A DNA stretch of 6,493 nucleotides from Actinomycetes bacterium (GTDB lineage: Bacteria > Actinomycetota > Actinomycetes > Propionibacteriales > Propionibacteriaceae): NCBI GenBank assembly GCA_023437345.1, contig JAEZGC010000176.1, positions 1-6,493 on the forward strand, in the 5' to 3' direction. This document shows positions 1 through 4,566 of this stretch, in pieces. Within the stretch, counting starts at the first letter, position 1, and each line of letters opens with the position of its first letter. Both the position numbers and the translations under genes were made by a program. Below the pieces are notes generated by a model, which made no database searches, was not told the origin of the DNA, and saw nothing but the letters and a program-made list of their open reading frames with translations.

Positions 1-856
1 TGGTGTCACGGTCGATCAGCGGCTGGTCGGCCAGCAGCTCGGTGAGTTCAGCCTTCAGCTCCTGGATCTGGCGGCGCTCCGGCTCGCCGAGTTGCCCGTA
101 CTCGGGCAGCAGCTCGGGCCTGACGTAGAGCGGGTTGACGAACCGTCGGCTGGCCGGCAGGTACGGCGACGGCTCCAGCGGCGGCATCGGCTCGGCGGCG
201 TGCAGCGGGTTGATCAGGATGTAACTGGCGAACTGCTGGGTGCCGGCCCAGGTCGCCAGGTCGGCGAGGTCGAGCAGGTCGCCGATCCCCCAGGAGTCCT
301 TGGAGCGCACGCTGTACAGCTGGACGGCGTAGCCCCAGGCCCGCTTGTCCCCCATCGAGGCGGGGAAGCCGAGGAACTGCGGGCTGACCACAAGGGTGCC
401 CTCGCTGGGCCCTGCGGCGGTGTCGGCGTGCAGCCGGTGGTAGCCCAGCGGCAGGTCGGCGGGCAGCTCGAAGGCCGCCTCGCCCACCAGCTGAGCGTCG
501 ATCCAGCGCGGCGGCTCGTCGTGGCCGACCTGCTGCACGTCGCGCCAGCCGCCCTCCTCCAGCCGGATCCCGACATTCACCCACTCACCGTGCGGCACGT
601 GGACGTAGATCCGGTACGGCCTGCCCTGCCGCATCACGACGCAGGGCGGTAGCACCCGGGTCCAGGTCCGGTTCCGCCATGCCTGCAGCGCCTCCGCAGC
701 CCGGTCGGGGTCGGACGCGTCGACGTCCATGCTGGCGAGGATGCCGATCATGGTGTCGTCGTCGATAGTGGTGTGGCGTCCCTTCCAGTCCCAGAACTCG
801 GTGGCGATGCCGAAGGCTGCCGCCAGCTCGTACAGCATGGGGTTGGACAGTGCCAT
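1..856 (-). CDS. malQ: 4-alpha-glucanotransferase (GH77 amylomaltase), N-terminal part
   Basis: Cytoplasmic disproportionating enzyme that moves alpha-1,4-glucan segments between maltodextrins, in maltose and glycogen metabolism. Reading back from the ATG at 854-856 gives 285 open codons before the window edge; actinobacterial MalQ is usually about 700 residues, so this is the N-terminal two fifths. Residues 1-60 contain the start-proximal block LAAAFGIATEFWDWKGR typical of long MalQ proteins, and about 65-160 look like the N-terminal beta domain. The GH77 barrel begins at about 172 with WGYAVQLYSVRS, then WGIGDLLDLADLATWA (189-204), INPLHA (215-220) and SPYLPASRRFVNPLYV (230-245), a GH77 signature. 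The catalytic Asp/Glu residues lie in the missing part. The start is supported by the family-like N terminus; only a weak purine-rich stretch (GAGAG) precedes it. It lies 69 bp downstream of marR on the same strand and may be read from that promoter or its own. Family call is firm; substrate preference is inferred. Confidence 0.93.
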   Translation of the reverse strand, partial: MALSNPMLYELAAAFGIATEFWDWKGRHTTIDDDTMIGILASMDVDASDPDRAAEALQAWRNRTWTRVLPPCVVMRQGRPYRIYVHVPHGEWVNVGIRLEEGGWRDVQQVGHDEPPRWIDAQLVGEAAFELPADLPLGYHRLHADTAAGPSEGTLVVSPQFLGFPASMGDKRAWGYAVQLYSVRSKDSWGIGDLLDLADLATWAGTQQFASYILINPLHAAEPMPPLEPSPYLPASRRFVNPLYVRPELLPEYGQLGEPERRQIQELKAELTELLADQPLIDRDT

Positions 857-882
857 GGGGCCAGGTCTCTCGGTGTGGGGGT

Positions 883-898
883 GCGCGGCGGACCGCGC
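883..898. repeat. GC-rich hairpin between marR and malQ
   Basis: A perfect 6-bp inverted repeat (GCGCGG / CCGCGC) with a 4-base loop lies in the 69-bp gap between the marR stop and the malQ start. No T-run follows it on the minus strand, so a classical intrinsic terminator is not supported. It could be a weak attenuator, a leader structure or chance in GC-rich DNA. Confidence 0.3.
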
Positions 899-914
899 TC
901 GGCTCGACCCCGAA

Positions 915-920
915 ACGATA
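915..920 (-). promoter_or_regulatory. possible -10 box for malQ
   Basis: On the minus strand the hexamer TATCGT fits the actinobacterial TANNNT -10 pattern and lies just beyond the marR stop, 58 bp before the malQ ATG. No convincing -35 is visible. If used, malQ would have its own promoter with a leader of about 50 bases containing the 883-898 hairpin. Confidence 0.25.
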
Positions 921-925
921 CCCGG

Positions 926-1417
926 CTAGTCGGCTTCGAAGGAGACCAGCAGCCGGCGCAGCGCGTCGGCGAGCTCGTCGCGGGTCGTCGCATCCACCCT
1001 GGCGAGCAGCTCGCGCTCGAAGCCGAGCAGGTCGGCGAGGGCAGCGCTGACCTTCGCCATCCCCTGCGGGGTGAGCCGAACCCGCACCCCGCGCCGGTCG
1101 GCGGTGTTCGGCTCGCGGGCGACCAGGCCCTTGTCCTCCAGCCTGTCGATCCGGTTGGTCATCGTGCCGGAGGTGGACAGCGTCTGCCTGGTGAGCTCCC
1201 CCGGCGACAGGACGTAGGGCGGGCCCTCCCGGCGCAGCGCCGCCAGCACGTCGAACTCCCACACCTCGAGGTCGTGCGCGGCGAAGGCGGTGCGGCGGGC
1301 CAGGTCGAGGTGGCGCGACAGCCGGCTGACCCGGGACAGCACCTGCATCGGGGAGACGTCCAGCGTCGGCGCCTCGCGACGCCACGCCTCGACTATCGCG
1401 TCCACCTCGTCGGCCAT
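926..1417 (-). CDS. MarR-family transcriptional regulator
   Basis: A 163-residue winged helix-turn-helix repressor or activator of the MarR family, expected to act as a DNA-binding dimer. The order is an N-terminal dimerisation helix (about 1-48), wHTH entry EVWEFDVLAALRR (51-63), SPGEL (71-75), recognition helix around STSGTMTNRIDRLE (81-94), the wing with the family hallmark DRRGVRVRLTPQG (107-119), and a C-terminal dimerisation helix (about 120-160). Length is normal. It contains no cysteine, so an OhrR-like thiol peroxide switch is ruled out and a small-molecule ligand is more likely. The start at 1415-1417 is supported by a strong Shine-Dalgarno (GGGGAGG) six or so bases upstream. It is divergent from the PhzF gene and upstream of malQ on the same strand. 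A palindrome over its likely -10 suggests autorepression. The regulated target beyond itself is unknown; phzF is the most obvious candidate. Confidence 0.93.
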   Translation of the reverse strand: MADEVDAIVEAWRREAPTLDVSPMQVLSRVSRLSRHLDLARRTAFAAHDLEVWEFDVLAALRREGPPYVLSPGELTRQTLSTSGTMTNRIDRLEDKGLVAREPNTADRRGVRVRLTPQGMAKVSAALADLLGFERELLARVDATTRDELADALRRLLVSFEAD

Positions 1418-1434
1418 CGCACCTCCCCGCGGTC

Positions 1435-1448
1435 TCTCGATATCAAGG
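1435..1448. promoter_or_regulatory. candidate MarR operator
   Basis: TCTCGATATCAAGG is an imperfect palindrome around GATATC; 5 of 7 positions per half site are symmetric. On the minus strand it reads CCTTGATATCGAGA, resembling the TTGATATCgAgA-type sites I associate with actinobacterial MarR regulators. It ends 17 bp before the marR ATG and overlaps the likely -10 (TACCTT) and start point, which fits autorepression. It is about 70 bp upstream of the candidate phzF -10, so control of phzF is possible but less direct. Confidence 0.5.
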
Positions 1449-1450
1449 TA
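1445..1450 (-). promoter_or_regulatory. likely -10 box of marR
   Basis: TACCTT on the minus strand matches TANNNT, 27 bp from the marR ATG. It would give a leader of roughly 20 bases containing the strong Shine-Dalgarno. No good -35 match is visible. It overlaps the candidate operator at 1435-1448. Confidence 0.4.
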
Positions 1451-1487
1451 ACACCGGGTCCGCGGGTTGCGGCCCTCCCCGCTCGAA

Positions 1488-1516
1488 CCGGTGAGACCGG
1501 ACCCCGCCGGACGGGG
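1488..1516. repeat. two tandem short palindromes upstream of phzF
   Basis: Two adjacent inverted repeats are visible: CCGGT-GAG-ACCGG (1488-1500) and CCCCG-CCGGA-CGGGG (1502-1516), each with a perfect 5-bp stem. Together they fill the space immediately upstream of the candidate phzF -10 at 1518-1523. They could be operator half sites or chance GC palindromes. A third palindrome, GGCAC-G-GTGCC, sits at 1524-1534 near the expected start point. Confidence 0.3.
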
Positions 1517-1517
1517 C

Positions 1518-1523
1518 TACTGT
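1518..1523 (+). promoter_or_regulatory. possible -10 box for the PhzF gene
   Basis: TACTGT fits TANNNT and lies 44 bp before the PhzF ATG. A start point near 1530 would fall inside the small palindrome 1524-1534. The -35 region (around 1495-1500) has no recognisable match, so the call is weak. Confidence 0.3.
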
Positions 1524-1567
1524 GGCACGGTGCCCGGCCCCGGTCGGCCAGGTTGTGGAGGGGATCG

Positions 1568-2434
1568 ATGGGCGGATCGCAGGACGGCGTCGCCGGGACT
1601 GCCGGCGTGCTGCGGCTGGCGGCCTTCGACCTGGCCGGGGCCGGCGGCAACCCGGCCGGGGTGGTGCTGGACGCCCGCGGTCTCGAACCGGCGTCGATGC
1701 TGGCCATCGCCGCCGAGGTCGGCTATTCCGAGACCGCCTTCCTCACCCCGGGCGCCGACCCGCGCCGCCGCGGCGTCAGGTTCTTCTCCCCGCACGCCGA
1801 GGTGCCGTTCTGCGGCCACGCCACCGTGGCGGCCGCCGCCGTCCTTGCCGAGCAGGTGGGGACCGGCGTGTTCCGGTTCGACACCGTCGTCGGCGAGGTG
1901 GTGATCCAGACCGCCGGCGACGCCGGGGCGGTGGTGGTGACGTTCACCAGCGTGACGCCCGAGGCGAGGACGCCGGACGACGCGGTGGCGGCCGAGCTGC
2001 TCGACCTGCTCGGGCTCACCCGGGGCGACCTGGAGCCGTCCCTTCCGCTGCTCGAGGCCTTCGCCGGCAACTGGCACCCGATAGTGGCCGTGGCGGACGC
2101 CGACCGGTTCGACAGCTTCGGTTTCGATCCGTCGGCGGTCCGTGCCCTGATGGACCGGCAGGGCTGGGCCGGGACGGTCACCGTGGTGCACCGCGTGGCG
2201 GCCGACCGGTTCGAGGCGCGAAACCTGTTCCCGGTCGGGGCGATCACCGAGGACCCGGCGACCGGGTCGGCCGCCGCCTCGCTGGGCGCCTATCTGCGCC
2301 ACCTCGGCGCCGCGCCCACCCGCTTCGAGATCCGGCAGGGTCACCACGTCGGACGACCGAGCCGGCTCCTGGTCGAGGTGCCGGCGTCCGGCGGGATCCG
2401 GGTGAGCGGGACTGTCGCCCGGATCACCGACTGA
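1568..2434 (+). CDS. PhzF-family isomerase/epimerase-like enzyme
   Basis: A 288-residue cytoplasmic protein of the PhzF family, two-lobed enzymes with the diaminopimelate-epimerase fold that usually perform proton-transfer isomerisations without cofactors. Visible signatures are NPAGVVL (28-34), the catalytic-glutamate motif YSETAFL (53-59, Glu55), FFSPHAEVPFCGHATVA (72-88) and DPATGSAA (229-236) near the start of the second-lobe loop. Length matches the family (about 260-300). The reading frame stays open far upstream into marR, but the ATG at 1568 is chosen because GGAGGGG lies four bases before it and the preceding residues are not family-like. The gene stands alone, divergent from marR and convergent with the DUF1272 gene 23 bp away. 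Nothing here suggests phenazine synthesis, as no other phz genes are present. The substrate is unknown; many actinobacterial homologues are uncharacterised. The family call is firm. Confidence 0.93.
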   Translation: MGGSQDGVAGTAGVLRLAAFDLAGAGGNPAGVVLDARGLEPASMLAIAAEVGYSETAFLTPGADPRRRGVRFFSPHAEVPFCGHATVAAAAVLAEQVGTGVFRFDTVVGEVVIQTAGDAGAVVVTFTSVTPEARTPDDAVAAELLDLLGLTRGDLEPSLPLLEAFAGNWHPIVAVADADRFDSFGFDPSAVRALMDRQGWAGTVTVVHRVAADRFEARNLFPVGAITEDPATGSAAASLGAYLRHLGAAPTRFEIRQGHHVGRPSRLLVEVPASGGIRVSGTVARITD

Positions 2435-2435
2435 C

Positions 2436-2447
2436 CCCGGCACCGGG
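2436..2447. terminator. weak stem in convergent gap
   Basis: CCCGGCACCGGG can form a 4-bp stem with a GCAC loop in the 23-bp gap between the convergent PhzF and DUF1272 genes. There is no T-run on either side. It may help separate convergent transcripts but is too short to call confidently. Confidence 0.2.
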
Positions 2448-2457
2448 CCGGCGTCCG

Positions 2458-2700
2458 CTACCCGCGGTGCAGCCCCGGCTGCAGCACCCGGCTGGTGGAC
2501 GCCGGGTGGTCGGCCAGCGCAGCGGCGGGACGGATCGGGCGCCGCTCGAGGTTCCCGCCGCAGTTGGGGCAGGTGCCGTCCAGGCATCGGCTCACACAGG
2601 CGGCGCACCAGGTGCACTCGAAGCTGCAGATCAGCACGTCAGGGTCGTCGGGAGCGAGCGGATCGCCGCAGCACTCGCAGTTGGGCCGCAGTTCCAGCAT
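2458..2700 (-). CDS. DUF1272 small cysteine-rich (probable zinc-binding) protein
   Basis: An 80-residue protein matching DUF1272: MLELRPNCECC at the N terminus, then ICSFECTWC (24-32) and CPNCGGNLERRP (44-55). Ten cysteines are visible (8, 10, 11, 25, 29, 32, 35, 39, 44, 47), all in the first 47 residues and mostly in CxxC-like pairs. This pattern suggests two structural zinc sites. The last 25 or so residues are cysteine-free and probably disordered. The start ATG (2698-2700) lies 9 bp after the MFS stop, so translation is probably coupled to the exporter; no strong Shine-Dalgarno is visible. The molecular role of DUF1272 is unknown to me; RNA, DNA or protein binding and metal handling all remain possible. 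Family assignment rests on recalled similarity of the N-terminal block. Confidence 0.85.
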   Translation of the reverse strand: MLELRPNCECCGDPLAPDDPDVLICSFECTWCAACVSRCLDGTCPNCGGNLERRPIRPAAALADHPASTSRVLQPGLHRG

Positions 2701-2709
2701 GCCCGCAGG

Positions 2710-4110
2710 CTAGTCGGCCTGGCCCGCCGCCACCACGTCCGCCTCGACGAGGGTCACCGAGTGGTTCTGCAGGGCGCCGATCCGAGACGCCGAGAGCGCA
2801 GCCACCACCAGCAGCACGATCATCGCGCTCATCACCAGCCCGAAGGCCAGGTCGGGCCGGCCGATGCTCACCGCGTAGATGGTGCCGGCCAGGCCGCCCA
2901 GCAGCGCGTTGCCGAGCGCCTCGCCCACCTGCAACGAGGAGGTGTTGCGGCCCAGCGCCGCCGGCGCCGACAGCTGCATCACAGCCAGCGACGTGCTGGT
3001 GTGGGCCAGGCCCATGCCGCCACCGGCCAGCGTCCAGCCCGCCATCACCAGCCACAGCGGAACCGAGTCAATGAAGGCGCCGGCCGCCACCGCCACCAGC
3101 CCGGACGCGGTCAGCACCGTGCCCACCACGATGATCGTGTCGCGGCGGATCCGCAGCCACGGCCGCGACTGCACCCAGCCGCCGATCGTCCAGCCGACCG
3201 AGCCGATCATCACCCCGACCGCCGCCGTCTGCAGGTCTAGCCCGAGGACGGTCACCAGCATCAGCGGCAGGAAGGCCTCCGCCCCGTAGAAGGCGCCCGA
3301 CAGCAGGGTCCGGACGGTGACCACCGCCGACAGGCCGCCGGCCCACGGCCGGTAGCCGGCAGGCATCAGGGTGGGCAGCCCCCACACCAGCAGGCCGACA
3401 CCGATCACCAGCCAGACCACCGAGAGCGGCTCGAGGTGCTGGCCCGCCCACTGCACGAGCGCCGCGCCGGCCGCGATCATCGCTGCCATCAGCAGCGGAC
3501 GGCCGGCGCCGAGGGTCGGCGGCTCGGTCGGCTCGAGGTGGAGCCGGCGCAGCGGGACCACCACGAGCAGGTTGGCCACCACCAGCAGCGGCAACACGGC
3601 CCAGAACACCCACCGCCACGACCAGGTCTGCGCCAGCCACGCGGCGAACAACGGCCCGACAAGGGTGGGCGCCATCCACGCTATCGAGAAGCCGGTCATC
3701 ACCCTGGCCTGATCGCGCGGCTGGTAGGCGCGCCCGACCAGGATCATCATCGACACGTTCATCGCTCCGGCGCCCAGGCCCTGGACGAACCGGGCGGCCA
3801 CCAGCCACCCCATCGCCGGCGCCAGCGCCGCGCAGACCAGCCCGACGGCGAACACCGCCGCCCCGGCGAGCATCGGGAGTACGGGGCCGATCCGGTCGGC
3901 GAGCTGACCGGCGGCGACGATGGCGAAGGTCTGAGCGATCACGAAGCCGGTGAACGCCCACGCGTACACCTCGGGCTGGCCGAGGTCGGCGACAGCGGCC
4001 GGCATGGCGGCCAGCACCGCCATGAACTCGAAGGCGATGGCCGCCACGCACAGCAGCAGGCCGGCGGTCAGCGCACGCCGTCCGGCCGAGGCGGGGCTGG
4101 CCGCGTCCAT
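2710..4110 (-). CDS. MFS transporter, probable drug/multidrug exporter
   Basis: A 466-residue inner-membrane protein of the major facilitator superfamily, probably a proton-coupled exporter. It shows roughly 12-14 hydrophobic segments, the first at about 13-36 and the last at about 420-440. Family motifs are GQLADRIGP (motif A, 68-76), RFVQGLGAGAMN (motif B, 107-118) and TLVGPLFAAW around the motif C position (149-158). A glutamate (Glu28) lies inside the first segment, as in several drug/H+ antiporters. The frame continues upstream to an ATG at 4141-4143, but the start at 4108-4110 is preferred: AGGAGGA ends four bases before it, and the 11 extra residues are charged and not family-like. The DUF1272 gene follows after 9 bp in the same direction. 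It is divergent from the DUF3039 gene. The substrate is unknown; no regulator is adjacent, the MarR gene being about 1.3 kb away beyond phzF. Confidence 0.92.
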   Translation of the reverse strand: MDAASPASAGRRALTAGLLLCVAAIAFEFMAVLAAMPAAVADLGQPEVYAWAFTGFVIAQTFAIVAAGQLADRIGPVLPMLAGAAVFAVGLVCAALAPAMGWLVAARFVQGLGAGAMNVSMMILVGRAYQPRDQARVMTGFSIAWMAPTLVGPLFAAWLAQTWSWRWVFWAVLPLLVVANLLVVVPLRRLHLEPTEPPTLGAGRPLLMAAMIAAGAALVQWAGQHLEPLSVVWLVIGVGLLVWGLPTLMPAGYRPWAGGLSAVVTVRTLLSGAFYGAEAFLPLMLVTVLGLDLQTAAVGVMIGSVGWTIGGWVQSRPWLRIRRDTIIVVGTVLTASGLVAVAAGAFIDSVPLWLVMAGWTLAGGGMGLAHTSTSLAVMQLSAPAALGRNTSSLQVGEALGNALLGGLAGTIYAVSIGRPDLAFGLVMSAMIVLLVVAALSASRIGALQNHSVTLVEADVVAAGQAD

Positions 4111-4114
4111 CTGC

Positions 4115-4121
4115 TCCTCCT
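4115..4121 (-). promoter_or_regulatory. Shine-Dalgarno deciding the MFS start
   Basis: AGGAGGA on the minus strand, four bases before the ATG at 4108-4110. It lies inside the longer open frame that begins at 4143 and is the reason for choosing the shorter protein. Confidence 0.8.
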
Positions 4122-4131
4122 GGCGGGTCGG

Positions 4132-4137
4132 TAGGAT
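4132..4137 (+). promoter_or_regulatory. likely -10 box of the DUF3039 gene
   Basis: TAGGAT fits TANNNT and is followed by GAG, exactly as in the candidate promoter at 6394-6399. A start point near 4144 would give a leader of about 50 bases containing the palindrome 4165-4179 and the Shine-Dalgarno. No clear -35 is seen. Confidence 0.45.
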
Positions 4138-4164
4138 GAGCATGGCACGCCCACGAACACCACA

Positions 4165-4179
4165 GCGCCGGATCGGCGC
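4165..4179. repeat. palindrome in MFS/DUF3039 divergent region
   Basis: GCGCCG-GAT-CGGCGC is a perfect 6-bp inverted repeat with a 3-base centre. It lies in the predicted leader of the DUF3039 gene and upstream of the MFS gene, so it is a candidate operator or a short leader hairpin just before the Shine-Dalgarno. It does not resemble the MarR-type site at 1435-1448. Confidence 0.35.
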
Positions 4180-4196
4180 CGCGCAGAGGGGATCCG

Positions 4197-4463
4197 ATGA
4201 CCGAGCAGCCGGGCACCGCGACCATCATCAAGGAACGCACCCGCACCGAGGAAGTCACCGACTACCGGCTCGACGAGGGCGACCACGAACGGTTCTCCCA
4301 CTACGTCGACAAGTCGAAGCTCACGGAGGCGATGGTGATGGGCACGCCGGTGATCGCCCTGTGCGGCAAGGTGTGGGTGCCCTCCCGCAACCCTGACCGC
4401 TTCCCGGTCTGCCCCGAGTGCAAGGAGATCTGGCAGTCCCTTCGCCCCGGCGACAAGGAGTGA
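4197..4463 (+). CDS. DUF3039 domain-containing protein
   Basis: An 88-residue soluble protein matching DUF3039, a conserved family known to me mainly from actinobacteria with no assigned function. The first 22 residues are variable and polar; the conserved part contains GDHERFSHYV (28-37) and ALCGKVWVPSRNPDRFPVCPECKEIW (54-79). Three cysteines (56, 72, 75), the last two as CPEC, plus His30 and His35 could form a metal site. Length is typical. The ATG at 4197 has AGAGGGG five bases upstream. It is monocistronic, divergent from the MFS exporter and convergent with the malic enzyme, with a long stem-loop just after its stop. Family call is good; function is unknown. Confidence 0.9.
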   Translation: MTEQPGTATIIKERTRTEEVTDYRLDEGDHERFSHYVDKSKLTEAMVMGTPVIALCGKVWVPSRNPDRFPVCPECKEIWQSLRPGDKE

Positions 4464-4486
4464 CCGCGCCCCGGCCACACTCTCGA

Positions 4487-4549
4487 AAACCGGAAGCAGG
4501 CGGCCACCGGAGGGCAATCTTCCCTCGTCCGACCGCTGGGTTCCGGTTT
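4487..4549. terminator. 63-bp bidirectional stem-loop between convergent genes
   Basis: The outer arms AAACCGGAA (4487-4495) and TTCCGGTTT (4541-4549) are perfect 9-bp inverted repeats. Inside, CAG/CTG and CGG/CCG steps pair around one bulged G, then an internal loop leads to a GAGGG (4510-4514) / CCCTC (4522-4526) stem with a 7-base loop. The outer arm ends in TTT on the plus strand and TTTT on the minus strand. It begins 23 bp after the DUF3039 stop and ends 17 bp before the malic enzyme stop, an ideal place for a two-way terminator. It is longer and more elaborate than a minimal terminator, with short T-runs. Confidence 0.6.
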
Positions 4550-4566
4550 GCGGACGGGCCGGGCCG

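Noticed and set aside
1..856. Possible frameshift in the malQ fragment
   Set aside because: My first placement of the ATG was one base off; with the ATG at 854-856 the frame is open and family-like to the window edge.
585..1385. A 266-codon minus-strand frame spanning marR and malQ
   Set aside because: Out of frame with both MarR and MalQ, which have clear family motifs; its translation is Arg/Ala/Gly-rich without motifs.
773..1567. A long upstream extension of the PhzF reading frame
   Set aside because: It runs antisense through marR and malQ, has no family-like sequence, and the ATG at 1568 has a strong Shine-Dalgarno.
1522..3240. A 572-codon plus-strand frame crossing the PhzF, DUF1272 and MFS genes
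   Set aside because: Arg/Gly/Pro-rich shadow that overlaps three well-supported genes in other frames or on the other strand.
1568..4110. PhzF plus MFS exporter as a phenazine or antibiotic gene cluster
   Set aside because: The two genes are convergent, no other biosynthetic gene is present, and most PhzF-family proteins are not phenazine enzymes.
4111..4143. MFS start at the upstream ATG (4141-4143)
   Set aside because: A consensus Shine-Dalgarno lies inside this extension directly before the ATG at 4108-4110, and the 11 extra residues do not look like an MFS N terminus.
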